From Pseudomonas trivialis (GTDB lineage: Bacteria; Pseudomonadota; Gammaproteobacteria; Pseudomonadales; Pseudomonadaceae), in NCBI RefSeq assembly GCF_001439805.1, contig NZ_JYLK01000004.1, positions 1 to 64,000 of the forward strand: a DNA stretch of 64,000 bases. Direction: 5' to 3'. The first letter of the stretch is position 1. Every line of letters starts with the position of its first letter. Below, one piece after another: positions 1-7,892 of this stretch. Below the pieces are notes generated by a model, which saw only the letters and a list, made by a program, of their open reading frames with translations, ran no database searches and was not told the origin of the DNA. The position numbers and the translations under genes are program-made.

Positions 1-244
1 GGCTGTCGATGGCCGAAAGGGTTTTCTCGCCATCGGGCACGGCGATCTTGATCACGGTGAAACCGTGTTCCTTGCCGGCTTTTTCGGCGAAGGCCCATTC
101 GGTCTGGAACCAGGGTTCTTCGGCCTGCTTGACCAGGAAGCCGATTTTGACTTCTTCAGCGGCCAGCAGCAGGCCGCTCAGGCTCATGGCCGACACCGCG
201 ACAGCGGCGCAGCACAGAGAACGCAAACCACGACGACGATTCAT
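1..244 (-). CDS. araF: L-arabinose ABC transporter substrate-binding protein AraF (N-terminal part, runs off the window)
   Basis: The gene starts at 244 and continues past the left edge, so about 81 N-terminal residues are seen. A signal peptide of about 28 residues (MNRRRGLRSLCC then a hydrophobic stretch ending LLLA) precedes the mature start. The mature region reads KIGFLVKQAEEPWFQTEW and later IKIAVPDGEKTL, which is nearly the E. coli AraF N-terminus as I remember it. It would be the periplasmic binding protein of an AraFGH importer whose other subunits lie outside. It is the last gene in view of the leftward arabinose operon, 44 bases after the lactonase gene. Identity is confident; the precise sugar preference is inferred from homology and context. 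Confidence 0.88.
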   Translation of the reverse strand, partial: MNRRRGLRSLCCAAVAVSAMSLSGLLLAAEEVKIGFLVKQAEEPWFQTEWAFAEKAGKEHGFTVIKIAVPDGEKTLSAIDS

Positions 245-288
245 AGGGTGACTCCTTGTTGTTGTTTTTGAATGTTCGTTTTTAAGGT

Positions 289-1152
289 TTATCCGGCAAA
301 GCGGTGACAGGGTTTGCCTGCCACGTCGACCTCCATGGCCAGCACCGCCCCATCCAGAGGATGACCCAAGGGGCTGGCGGCACTGGTGATGTACAGCGTG
401 GTGAGGTCCGGCCCGCCGAACACGCAACTGGTGGGGCGGCTGACGGGCAGCTCGACGATACGGTCGACCTCCCCGGCAGGCGTCAGGCGCAGCAGGCAAC
501 TGCCGTCCCAACGGGCGTTCCAGATATAGCCCTCGGCGTCCATGGCCGAGCCGTCCGGCCCGCCGCGCGCGTGCGGGCCGAACCACCGCTGCGCCGGTTC
601 AAGCTGACCGTCCGCCTGAATCCCGTGCAGATACAGCGTGGCGTCCATGCTGTCGCCAAAATGCACCTGGCGACCGTCATCGCTCCACAGCAAGGTGTTG
701 GGAATACCCAGCCCGCTCAGCAGCGGCGTGACCGTTGCATCGGCATCGATGCGAAACAGCCCGCCGGAACGCCGGGTGATGGGCAGGTCTTCACCCTGCT
801 CACCGATGTTGTTCTGCATGGTGCCCAGCCACAGCCGGCCCTGAGCGTCGCAGCGCGCTTCATTGCCACGGTTGCCCGCCTGGGGGTCGGCCACGCACAG
901 CAGGGTCAGCGCTTCGGTGACCAGGTTCAGGCGATACACGCCACTGCTCAAGGTCACCAGCGCATCGCCGCTTTCGCACGGGATAAACGCCGAGACGTGT
1001 TCGGGCAATTGCCACACCTGCAGTTGCCCGCCCATCAGGCGCAGCGCCTGTTTGCCGGCGATATTCACCCAGTACAGCGCCTGGGTGGGCACGTCCCAGA
1101 ACGGTCCCTCGCCCAATTGCGCACGGTGCGGGGTAACGGCGATAAACGACAT
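289..1152 (-). CDS. SMP-30/gluconolactonase family protein, probable L-arabinolactonase
   Basis: The 287-residue protein has the SMP-30/regucalcin/LRE beta-propeller pattern. It has an early glutamate ligand in LGEGPFWD, an asparagine/arginine stretch in GNRGNEARCDAQGRLW, a late NTLLWSDDG and the GGPDGSAMD metal-ligand motif. Family members open sugar lactones using a divalent metal. In the non-phosphorylative arabinose pathway this step turns L-arabino-lactone into L-arabinonate. I chose the ATG at 1152 because AGGAGG sits just upstream; a longer reading to 1236 would overlap the upstream aldehyde dehydrogenase. The gene lies 22 bases after that dehydrogenase in the same operon. The lactonase class is firm; the arabinose substrate is inferred from context. 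Confidence 0.85.
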   Translation of the reverse strand: MSFIAVTPHRAQLGEGPFWDVPTQALYWVNIAGKQALRLMGGQLQVWQLPEHVSAFIPCESGDALVTLSSGVYRLNLVTEALTLLCVADPQAGNRGNEARCDAQGRLWLGTMQNNIGEQGEDLPITRRSGGLFRIDADATVTPLLSGLGIPNTLLWSDDGRQVHFGDSMDATLYLHGIQADGQLEPAQRWFGPHARGGPDGSAMDAEGYIWNARWDGSCLLRLTPAGEVDRIVELPVSRPTSCVFGGPDLTTLYITSAASPLGHPLDGAVLAMEVDVAGKPCHRFAG

Positions 1153-1174
1153 GACGCCTCCTGATCCGGGTTGT

Positions 1175-2755
1175 TTACAGCGCCTCGCGCGACGGCGTGC
1201 CGTCCACCAGCCGCTGGATACGCAGCGGGTTGGCATTCTTCAGCGCGTCGGGCAGCAGGCTGTCAGGGTAGTTCTGGAAACACACCGGGCGCAGGAAGCG
1301 GTCAATGGCCAGGGTGCCGACCGAGGTGCCACGGGCATCGGACGTCGCCGGATACGGGCCGCCGTGCACCATCGAATCGCACACCTCCACGCCGGTCGGG
1401 TAGCCGTTGAGCAGGATGCGCCCGACTTTCTGTTCCAGCAGGGGCGTGAGCTCGGCGAACTGTTGCAGGTCGGCCGGCTCGCCGATCACCGTCGCGGTGA
1501 GTTGACCGTGCAGGCCGTGCAGGGCGGCGCTGAGTTGTGCCTGGTCGGCCACTTCGACGAACACTGTGGTGGGACCGAACACTTCTTCCTGCAGGACTTC
1601 ATCGCCGTCGATCAGCAACTGCGCATCGGCCTTGAACAACTGCGGTTGGGCTTGATTGCCGGCCTGCGCAGTGCCTGCCAGATGCTGGATACCCGGGTGT
1701 GCCAGGAGTTTTTCCAGGCCCTTGCCGTAGCTGCCAAGGGTCCCGGCATTGAGCATGGTTTGCGCCGGTTGTTCACCGATCAACTGCGCCACCTGCTGAG
1801 TGAATGCAGTAAAGGCCGGCGACGCAATACCGATCACCAGGCCCGGGTTGGTGCAGAACTGGCCGCACCCCTGCACCACCGAGGCGGTCAGGTCGCGGGC
1901 GACGGTTTCGGCGCGGGCTGCGAGGGCCTGGGGCAGCACGATCACCGGGTTGATGCTCGACATCTCGGCAAACACCGGGATCGGTTGCGGGCGCGCCGCC
2001 GCCATGTCGCACAGTGCACGGCCACCCTTGAGCGAGCCGGTAAAGCCCACGGCCTGGATTGCCGGGTGCTTGACCAGGGCTTCGCCGACGCCGCCGCCGA
2101 AGATCATGTTGAACACACCGGCCGGCATCTCGGTGGCCTCGGCCGCACGGATGATCGCGTTGGCCACCTGCTCGGCCGTGGCCATGTGGCCGCTGTGGGC
2201 CTTGAACACCACCGGGCAACCGGCAGCCAGCGCCGCGGCAGTGTCGCCGCCGGCGGTGGAGAATGCCAGTGGGAAGTTGCTTGCCCCAAACACCGCGACC
2301 GGGCCGAGGCCGATGCGGTATTGGCGCAGGTCCGGGCGCGGCATGGGCTGGCGGTCCGGCAGTGCCTTGTCGATACGCGCACCGTAGAAATCACCTCGGC
2401 GCAACACGGTGGCGAACAGGCGCATCTGGCCGCTGGTACGCCCGCGCTCGCCCTTGATACGCGCGGCCGGCAGTGCGGTTTCGCGGCATACCAGTTCAAT
2501 GAAGTTATCGCTCAACCCGTCCAGCTCATCGGCGATGGCATCGAGAAACTGCGCACGGCGCGCGGCGCTCAAGGCACGGTAAGCCGGGTAAGCCTGGGCG
2601 GCGGCCAGGGCGGCGGCGTCGACCTCTTCGGGGGTGGCCTGGTAGAAATCCTGGGGCAAGGCCTCGCCGGTGGTCGCGTCGACGCTGTGCAGCTTGACGC
2701 TGCCGTTGGCGCTGCGCTGGCCGCCGATGTAGTTGTGGCCGAGAAACTGGTTCAT
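1175..2755 (-). CDS. Aldehyde dehydrogenase, probable 2,5-dioxovalerate (alpha-ketoglutaric semialdehyde) dehydrogenase
   Basis: The 526-residue protein is of the NADP-type aldehyde dehydrogenase superfamily. The general-base glutamate is in FAEMSSINPV and the nucleophilic cysteine in QGCGQFCTNPGL; FGASNFPLAFSTAGGDTA forms the cofactor-binding region. This length and motif set match the KGSADH branch, which oxidises alpha-ketoglutaric semialdehyde to 2-oxoglutarate, the last step of non-phosphorylative pentose and of glucarate breakdown. The ATG at 2755 has AAGGAGA upstream; the longer open frame to 3271 is a shadow of the next gene. It sits 13 bases after the AraD1-like gene and 22 bases before the lactonase, so it is surely co-transcribed. 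Confidence 0.9.
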   Translation of the reverse strand: MNQFLGHNYIGGQRSANGSVKLHSVDATTGEALPQDFYQATPEEVDAAALAAAQAYPAYRALSAARRAQFLDAIADELDGLSDNFIELVCRETALPAARIKGERGRTSGQMRLFATVLRRGDFYGARIDKALPDRQPMPRPDLRQYRIGLGPVAVFGASNFPLAFSTAGGDTAAALAAGCPVVFKAHSGHMATAEQVANAIIRAAEATEMPAGVFNMIFGGGVGEALVKHPAIQAVGFTGSLKGGRALCDMAAARPQPIPVFAEMSSINPVIVLPQALAARAETVARDLTASVVQGCGQFCTNPGLVIGIASPAFTAFTQQVAQLIGEQPAQTMLNAGTLGSYGKGLEKLLAHPGIQHLAGTAQAGNQAQPQLFKADAQLLIDGDEVLQEEVFGPTTVFVEVADQAQLSAALHGLHGQLTATVIGEPADLQQFAELTPLLEQKVGRILLNGYPTGVEVCDSMVHGGPYPATSDARGTSVGTLAIDRFLRPVCFQNYPDSLLPDALKNANPLRIQRLVDGTPSREAL

Positions 2756-2768
2756 GGTGAGGTCTCCT

Positions 2769-3761
2769 TTAAAGGGTGATGACGTTGCCGGGTTCGAATG
2801 CCGCGGCACTGCTGCCGACACGGTTGACCAGCGGCGCGCCGAATTCGGCCTGGCTGATCTCGAACACATCGCCGGCCTGGGTACGTATACCGTCGGCGAA
2901 TGACAGCGTGGCGGTGCCGAAGAAATGAATGTGCACGTCGCCGGGCTTGAGGAACTGACGGTACTTGAAGTGGTGGTATTCGAGATTTTCCAGGCTGTGG
3001 CACATATTGGCCTCACCGCTGAGGAATTCGTTCCGCCAGATTTCTTCGCCGTTGCGCAGGATGCGGCTGGTGCCGGCCAGGTGCTGGGGCAGCTCGCCCA
3101 CGCGCAGCTCCGGGCCGTAGCTGCAACTGCGCAGTTTGGAATGGGCCAGGTAGAGGTAGTTTTTGCGCTCCATAATGTGATCGGAGAACTCGTTGCCCAC
3201 CGCAAACCCCAGGCGATACGGCTTGCTGTCGGGGCCGATGACGTAAAGGCCGCCGATCTCCGGTTCTTCACCGGCGTCTTCGGCGAACGGCGGCACCGGG
3301 AAGGCCTCGCCCGGGCGCACCACGGTGCTGCCGTCGCCCTTGTAGAACCACTCTGGCTGCACGCCCGCCTGGCCGGCTGCGGGTTTGCCGCCCTCCACGC
3401 CCCATTTGAAGATGCGCATGGTGTCGGTCATCGCGCCTTCATCGCCCGCCTGCTGGTGCATCTTGTCGCGCGCCGAGGCACTGCCCAGGTGGGTCAGGCC
3501 GGTGCCACTGATCAGCATATGCGCCGGGTCCGGGTGGTCCAGCGGCGGCAGGATCTTCAGGTCGGCGAGCAGCGCCGGGTAATCATGACGGTCGCCCAGG
3601 CCCAGGCGCTCGACCTGCTGCGCCAGGCCCACGCCGGCATCGATGGCCGCCAGGGCCAGGTCGCGCACGCTGTGGGCGCCCTGCACTTCACGCAACGTGT
3701 CGCCATCGACAACACCGACGCGACGCTCACCGTTGGGCAATTCGAACTGGACTAAACGCAT
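2769..3761 (-). CDS. AraD1/GguC-type fumarylacetoacetate hydrolase family protein, probable 2-keto-3-deoxy-L-arabinonate dehydratase
   Basis: The 330-residue protein starts MRLVQFELPNGERRVGVV and has the FAH-fold metal region EEPEIGGLYVIGPD followed by LGFAVGNEFSDHIMER. This is the AraD1/GguC branch of the FAH superfamily. Proteins of this branch in sugar-acid operons are thought to dehydrate 2-keto-3-deoxy-L-arabinonate to ketoglutaric semialdehyde, replacing the aldolase-like AraD of Azospirillum. The ketoglutaric semialdehyde dehydrogenase follows 13 bases downstream, which fits that order of steps. AGGAGA precedes the ATG. The family is firm; the reaction is inferred from context and from what is known of AraD1 proteins. 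Confidence 0.82.
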   Translation of the reverse strand: MRLVQFELPNGERRVGVVDGDTLREVQGAHSVRDLALAAIDAGVGLAQQVERLGLGDRHDYPALLADLKILPPLDHPDPAHMLISGTGLTHLGSASARDKMHQQAGDEGAMTDTMRIFKWGVEGGKPAAGQAGVQPEWFYKGDGSTVVRPGEAFPVPPFAEDAGEEPEIGGLYVIGPDSKPYRLGFAVGNEFSDHIMERKNYLYLAHSKLRSCSYGPELRVGELPQHLAGTSRILRNGEEIWRNEFLSGEANMCHSLENLEYHHFKYRQFLKPGDVHIHFFGTATLSFADGIRTQAGDVFEISQAEFGAPLVNRVGSSAAAFEPGNVITL

Positions 3762-3776
3762 ATCTGTTCTCCTGAG

Positions 3777-5099
3777 TTAAGTACGTGTGGCGCCACGGGC
3801 GCTGGCGGCAAACTGGTCGGCAGGCAGCACATGCCGGCGTTCGAGCAGACGATAGACCACCAGGGTCAGCACCAGCCCGAACAGCATCACCGCAGACAAA
3901 AAATACAGGCCCGACGCCAGATTACCGGTGTATTCCTTCAGTGCGCCGATCACGAACGGGCCGATATAGCCACCGAGGTTGCCCACCGAGTTGATCAGCG
4001 CAATGCCCGCCGCCGCACTGGCGCCGGCAAAGAAACGCCCCGGCAAGGTCCAGAAGACTGCCGTGCAGGAAAACATCGCGAACGCCGCCAGGCACAGCGC
4101 GGCCATCTGCAGCACCGGCGCATTCAGCCACGCGCTGAAGAACAGGCCGATGGCACCCAGCACATAAAGCACGGCGAGGTGGCCGTAGCGATCATTCAAA
4201 CGGTCGGAACTGCGCGGTATGAGTAACAGGCCGATGATGCCGAACAGGTAGGGCACGGCGGAGATGAAGCCGGTGGTGAGGTCGCTGCCGCCGAACTGCT
4301 TGATCAGGGTCGGCAGCCACAGGCCCAGGCCGTAGATGCTCAGGGTCACCGGCAGATAGAACAGCGCCAGCAGCAACACGCGCGTGTCCTTGAGGGCGTG
4401 CAGCGGGTTGCCGTGCCGGGTCTGGCCGTAGGCTTGCAGGTCTTTGTGCAACTCGCCGCTGAGCCAGGCTTTTTCGTCCTCGCTCATCCACTTGACCTGG
4501 TGCGGGCCATCCGGCAGGTAGCGCAGCACCGGCCAGGTGAGCAGGATCGCCGGGGTGCCGATCACGATGAACAGCCATTGCCAACCGTGCAGGCCGAGAA
4601 TGCCGTCCATGCCGAGCAGGCCGCCGGATACGGGGCCGGTGATCATCATCGCAATGGGCTGGGACAGGATGAACAGCCCGAGGATCTTGCCGCGATGGCG
4701 CACCGGGAACCACTGGGTAATGTAATAAAGCACACCAGGAAAAAACCCCGCCTCCGCCGCGCCGAGCAGAAAGCGCATCACATAGAAGCTGTGCGGACCT
4801 TGCACGAAGGCCATGCCGATGGTGATGACGCCCCAGGTGATCATGATGCGCGCGAACCAGCGCCGCGCGCCGAAGCGGTCGAGCATCAGGTTGCTGGGAA
4901 TCTCGAACAGGAAGTAGCCAATGAAGAACAGCCCGGCGCCCAGGCCATAGGCCGCATCGCCAATGCCCACGTCGGCGCCCATGTGCAGCTTGGCAAAGCC
5001 CACGGCGGAACGGTCCACGTAGGCAATCAGGTACAGCAGGATCAGGAAGGGAATCAGTTTCAGCGTGATGCGCCGAACAAGCCGCAGTTCCTGGCTCAT
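3777..5099 (-). CDS. MFS transporter, anion:cation symporter-like, probable arabinose or arabinonate permease
   Basis: The 440-residue protein has about 12 membrane segments and is of the phthalate/hexuronate/tartrate (ACS) branch of the major facilitator superfamily. An early charged segment in TM1 reads YVDRSAVGFAKLHM, the loop 2-3 motif region has LMLDRFGARRWFARIM, and RFLLGAAEAGFFPGVLYYIT is diagnostic of this branch. Such carriers take up sugar acids with protons. It is the first gene of the leftward arabinose operon, 15 bases before the AraD1-like gene, and faces the dehydratase gene across 192 bases holding two probable FadR sites. The substrate is inferred; arabinonate or a related aldonate is likelier than free arabinose because AraF is also present. 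Confidence 0.83.
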   Translation of the reverse strand: MSQELRLVRRITLKLIPFLILLYLIAYVDRSAVGFAKLHMGADVGIGDAAYGLGAGLFFIGYFLFEIPSNLMLDRFGARRWFARIMITWGVITIGMAFVQGPHSFYVMRFLLGAAEAGFFPGVLYYITQWFPVRHRGKILGLFILSQPIAMMITGPVSGGLLGMDGILGLHGWQWLFIVIGTPAILLTWPVLRYLPDGPHQVKWMSEDEKAWLSGELHKDLQAYGQTRHGNPLHALKDTRVLLLALFYLPVTLSIYGLGLWLPTLIKQFGGSDLTTGFISAVPYLFGIIGLLLIPRSSDRLNDRYGHLAVLYVLGAIGLFFSAWLNAPVLQMAALCLAAFAMFSCTAVFWTLPGRFFAGASAAAGIALINSVGNLGGYIGPFVIGALKEYTGNLASGLYFLSAVMLFGLVLTLVVYRLLERRHVLPADQFAASARGATRT

Positions 5100-5192
5100 G
5101 GGGGTCGATCTCCGATTGTTGTTCTTATAGAAGCTCGGGGACGCCTCTGACGAAAAACCGCCAGGGTCATACCTCAGTTGAAGCTGACTATA

Positions 5193-5203
5193 TAGTAGGA
5201 CTA
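5193..5203. promoter_or_regulatory. Probable FadR/GntR operator 1 in the divergent arabinose promoter
   Basis: The 11 bases read TAGTAGGACTA, a full match to the FadR-subfamily consensus TNGTNNNACNA, extended to ATAGT-AGG-ACTAT. An overlapping perfect palindrome ACTATATAGT lies at 5187-5196. The site is between the permease gene (start 5099) and the dehydratase gene (start 5292). The regulator encoded at 7077-7799 is the obvious candidate to bind here. Confidence 0.6.
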
Positions 5204-5266
5204 TTTACAAAACAACACTTCCAAAGCTGCGAATTTGCGCTTATGTTTAGCCGCAGATAGAACATA

Positions 5267-5277
5267 TAGTCATACAA
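5267..5277. promoter_or_regulatory. Probable FadR/GntR operator 2 next to the dehydratase start
   Basis: The 11 bases read TAGTCATACAA, again matching TNGTNNNACNA at every fixed position. The site ends 14 bases before the ATG of the dehydratase gene, where a bound repressor would block transcription or initiation. It is 74 bases from the first operator, centre to centre, so looping or independent control of the two directions is possible. Confidence 0.55.
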
Positions 5278-5291
5278 TAAGAGAATCGATC

Positions 5292-7028
5292 ATGTCTGAT
5301 AAAAAGCCCGGCCTACGCTCCGCCCAGTGGTTTGGTACCGCCGACAAGAACGGCTTCATGTACCGCAGCTGGATGAAGAATCAGGGCATTGCCGACCATC
5401 AGTTCCATGGCAAGCCGATCATCGGTATCTGCAATACCTGGTCGGAGCTGACCCCGTGCAACGCGCACTTCCGCCAGATTGCCGAGCATGTCAAACGCGG
5501 CGTGATCGAAGCCGGTGGCTTCCCGGTGGAGTTTCCGGTGTTCTCCAATGGCGAATCCAACCTGCGCCCCACCGCCATGCTCACGCGCAACCTGGCGAGC
5601 ATGGACGTGGAGGAAGCCATTCGCGGCAACCCGATTGACGGCGTGGTGCTGCTGACCGGTTGCGACAAGACCACCCCGGCGCTGTTGATGGGCGCCGCCA
5701 GTTGTGACGTGCCAGCCATCGTGGTCACCGGCGGGCCGATGCTCAACGGCAAGCACAAGGGCCAGGACATCGGCTCGGGCACCGTGGTGTGGCAGCTCAG
5801 TGAACAGGTCAAGGCCGGTACCATTACCCTCGATGATTTCCTCGCGGCCGAAGCCGGCATGTCGCGCTCGGCGGGCACCTGCAACACCATGGGCACCGCC
5901 TCGACCATGGCCTGCATGGCCGAGGCGCTGGGCACTTCGCTGCCGCACAACGCGGCGATTCCGGCGGTGGATGCGCGACGTTATGTGCTGGCGCACATGT
6001 CCGGCATGCGCGCGGTGGAGATGGTGCGCGAAGACTTGCGGCTGTCGAAGATCCTCACCAAAGAGGCGTTTGAAAACGCGATCCGCGTGAACGCGGCCAT
6101 CGGCGGTTCGACCAACGCGGTGATTCACTTGAAGGCCATTGCCGGGCGCATCGGTGTGGAGCTCGACCTGGACGACTGGACGCGCATCGGCCGGGGCATG
6201 CCGACGATTGTCGACCTGCAGCCGTCAGGCCGTTTCCTGATGGAAGAGTTCTACTACGCCGGCGGCCTGCCGGCAGTGCTGCGCCGTCTGGGTGAAGCCA
6301 ATCTGATCCCGCACCCGAACGCTCTCACCGTCAACGGCAAGTCCCTGGGCGAAAACACCAAGGACTCGCCGATCTACGGCCAGGACGAAGTGATCCGTAC
6401 CCTCGACAACCCGATCCGCGCCGACGGCGGCATTTGCGTGCTGCGCGGCAACCTGGCGCCGCTGGGTGCGGTGCTCAAGCCCTCGGCGGCGAGTGCCGAG
6501 TTGATGCAGCATCGCGGCCGCGCGGTGGTGTTCGAGAACTTCGACATGTACAAGGCGCGCATCAACGACCCGGAACTGGACGTGGATGCCAACTCGATCC
6601 TGGTGATGAAGAACTGCGGGCCCAAGGGTTATCCGGGCATGGCCGAAGTGGGCAACATGGGCTTGCCGGCCAAGTTGCTGGCCCAGGGCGTGACGGACAT
6701 GGTGCGTATTTCCGATGCGCGCATGAGCGGCACCGCGTACGGCACCGTGGTGTTGCACGTGGCGCCTGAAGCTGCAGCGGGCGGGCCGCTGGCCACGGTG
6801 CAGGAAGGTGACTGGATCGAACTGGACTGCGCCAATGGTCGCCTGCACCTGGACATCTCCGACGCCGAGCTGGCGGCGCGCATGGCCGACCTCAAGCCTG
6901 CGCAGAACCTGATCGTCGGCGGCTATCGCCAGCTGTACATCGACCATGTGCTGCAGGCGGACCAGGGCTGCGACTTCGACTTTCTGGTGGGTTGCCGTGG
7001 CGCGGAAGTCCCCCGGCATTCCCATTAA
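5292..7028 (+). CDS. IlvD/Edd family dehydratase, probable L-arabinonate dehydratase
   Basis: The 578-residue protein belongs to the iron-sulfur sugar-acid dehydratase family. Cluster cysteines are visible in ICNTWSELTPCN, LTGCDKTTPALLMG and SAGTCNTMGTAST. INAAIGGSTNAVIHLKA-like and KNCGPKGYPGMAEVGN segments are characteristic. The family removes water from aldonates to give 2-keto-3-deoxy acids; with the arabinose genes opposite, L-arabinonate is the likely substrate. I chose the ATG at 5292 (MSDKKPGLRS) after AAGAGA rather than the upstream start at 5235, because that start would read through the second operator. The FadR-type gene follows 48 bases downstream. Confidence 0.87.
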   Translation: MSDKKPGLRSAQWFGTADKNGFMYRSWMKNQGIADHQFHGKPIIGICNTWSELTPCNAHFRQIAEHVKRGVIEAGGFPVEFPVFSNGESNLRPTAMLTRNLASMDVEEAIRGNPIDGVVLLTGCDKTTPALLMGAASCDVPAIVVTGGPMLNGKHKGQDIGSGTVVWQLSEQVKAGTITLDDFLAAEAGMSRSAGTCNTMGTASTMACMAEALGTSLPHNAAIPAVDARRYVLAHMSGMRAVEMVREDLRLSKILTKEAFENAIRVNAAIGGSTNAVIHLKAIAGRIGVELDLDDWTRIGRGMPTIVDLQPSGRFLMEEFYYAGGLPAVLRRLGEANLIPHPNALTVNGKSLGENTKDSPIYGQDEVIRTLDNPIRADGGICVLRGNLAPLGAVLKPSAASAELMQHRGRAVVFENFDMYKARINDPELDVDANSILVMKNCGPKGYPGMAEVGNMGLPAKLLAQGVTDMVRISDARMSGTAYGTVVLHVAPEAAAGGPLATVQEGDWIELDCANGRLHLDISDAELAARMADLKPAQNLIVGGYRQLYIDHVLQADQGCDFDFLVGCRGAEVPRHSH

Positions 7029-7076
7029 TCGGGATGCTATGATGCGCCGAATCTAAGCCAGAGCCTGCCTGTCGTT

Positions 7077-7799
7077 ATGGATCACCAGCCGCCCAAGCCG
7101 CGCAAAAGCATGCATGCCCAGATCGTTCAGGACTTGGGCATGCACATCGTTTCCGGTCGCTTCAAGCCCGAAGAGCGGCTGCCCATGGAAGCCACGCTGT
7201 GCGAGGAATACAAGGTCAGCCGTTCGGTGTTGCGCGAGGCTACGCGGGTGCTGAGCGCCAAGGGTCTGGTGTATTCCAAACCAAGAGTGGGCGCGGTGGT
7301 GAGGCCACGGCTGAAGTGGCATCTGCTCGACCCGGACGTGTTGTCCTGGTTGATGCAGTCCACGCCCCACAGTGAGTTTTTCAACACACTGGCCGGCGTG
7401 CGACGCATCCTTGAACCGGAGATCGCCGCCATGGCCGCGACCACCGCCACCGACGAAGACATCGCCGGCATCGAGCAGGCCTACCAGGGCATGGAGACCG
7501 CGAAAACCCACGACGAACTGTTGCAGGCCGACCTGGATTTTCACCGCGCCATCGCCGACGCCACGCGCAACGATCTGCTCGCCTACATGTGCAACATGCT
7601 GTCGTTGCCATTGCGCGAATCGATCAACATCACCAACCGTCGCCCGGATATCCAGGGCCTGAGCCTGCCCCGGCACAAGGCGATCCTCACCGCGATCCAG
7701 AACCGGGACGCCCTCGGCGCGCGGCACGCCTCGCTGGTGCAATTGGATGACACCCGTGTGGCGCTGGATACGGTGATGAACGTGTTGACGCCGCTCTAA
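7077..7799 (+). CDS. FadR-family (GntR) transcriptional regulator of the arabinose cluster
   Basis: The 240-residue protein has an N-terminal winged helix (LPMEATLCEEYKVSRSVLREATRVL, about residues 35-60) and a C-terminal FCD ligand domain of about 150 residues. Putative metal ligands are in ADLDFHRAIADATRN, the histidine of LPRHKAIL and the histidine of ARHASL. FCD proteins of this type sense sugar acids and usually repress. It lies 48 bases downstream of the dehydratase gene, on the same strand. Two sites matching its family's consensus occur in the divergent promoter, so control of the whole cluster is the simplest reading. I see no strong ribosome-binding site before the ATG. Confidence 0.85.
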   Translation: MDHQPPKPRKSMHAQIVQDLGMHIVSGRFKPEERLPMEATLCEEYKVSRSVLREATRVLSAKGLVYSKPRVGAVVRPRLKWHLLDPDVLSWLMQSTPHSEFFNTLAGVRRILEPEIAAMAATTATDEDIAGIEQAYQGMETAKTHDELLQADLDFHRAIADATRNDLLAYMCNMLSLPLRESINITNRRPDIQGLSLPRHKAILTAIQNRDALGARHASLVQLDDTRVALDTVMNVLTPL

Positions 7800-7821
7800 A
7801 GCGGCTTCCCCGAATCTTGTT

Positions 7822-7879
7822 GTGGCGAGCGGGCTTGCCACAGAAAGCCTACTTGCCACAGCAAGCCCGTTCGTCATAG
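7822..7879. repeat. REP-type palindrome, GTGGCGAGCGGGCTTGCCAC family
   Basis: GTGGCGAGC-GG-GCTTGCCAC is followed by a partly degraded inverted second copy (CAAGCCCGTTCGTCAT). It lies between the convergent ends of the GntR-family regulator gene and the receptor gene, the usual position of REP elements in pseudomonads, and may act as a transcription boundary. Confidence 0.7.
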
Positions 7880-7892
7880 GGATAGCTCAGGG

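Noticed and set aside
863..2779. Long open frame on the plus strand opposite the aldehyde dehydrogenase
   Set aside because: It is antisense to a strongly supported gene, rich in His/Gln/Arg as expected of a shadow frame in high-GC DNA, and shows no family motif.
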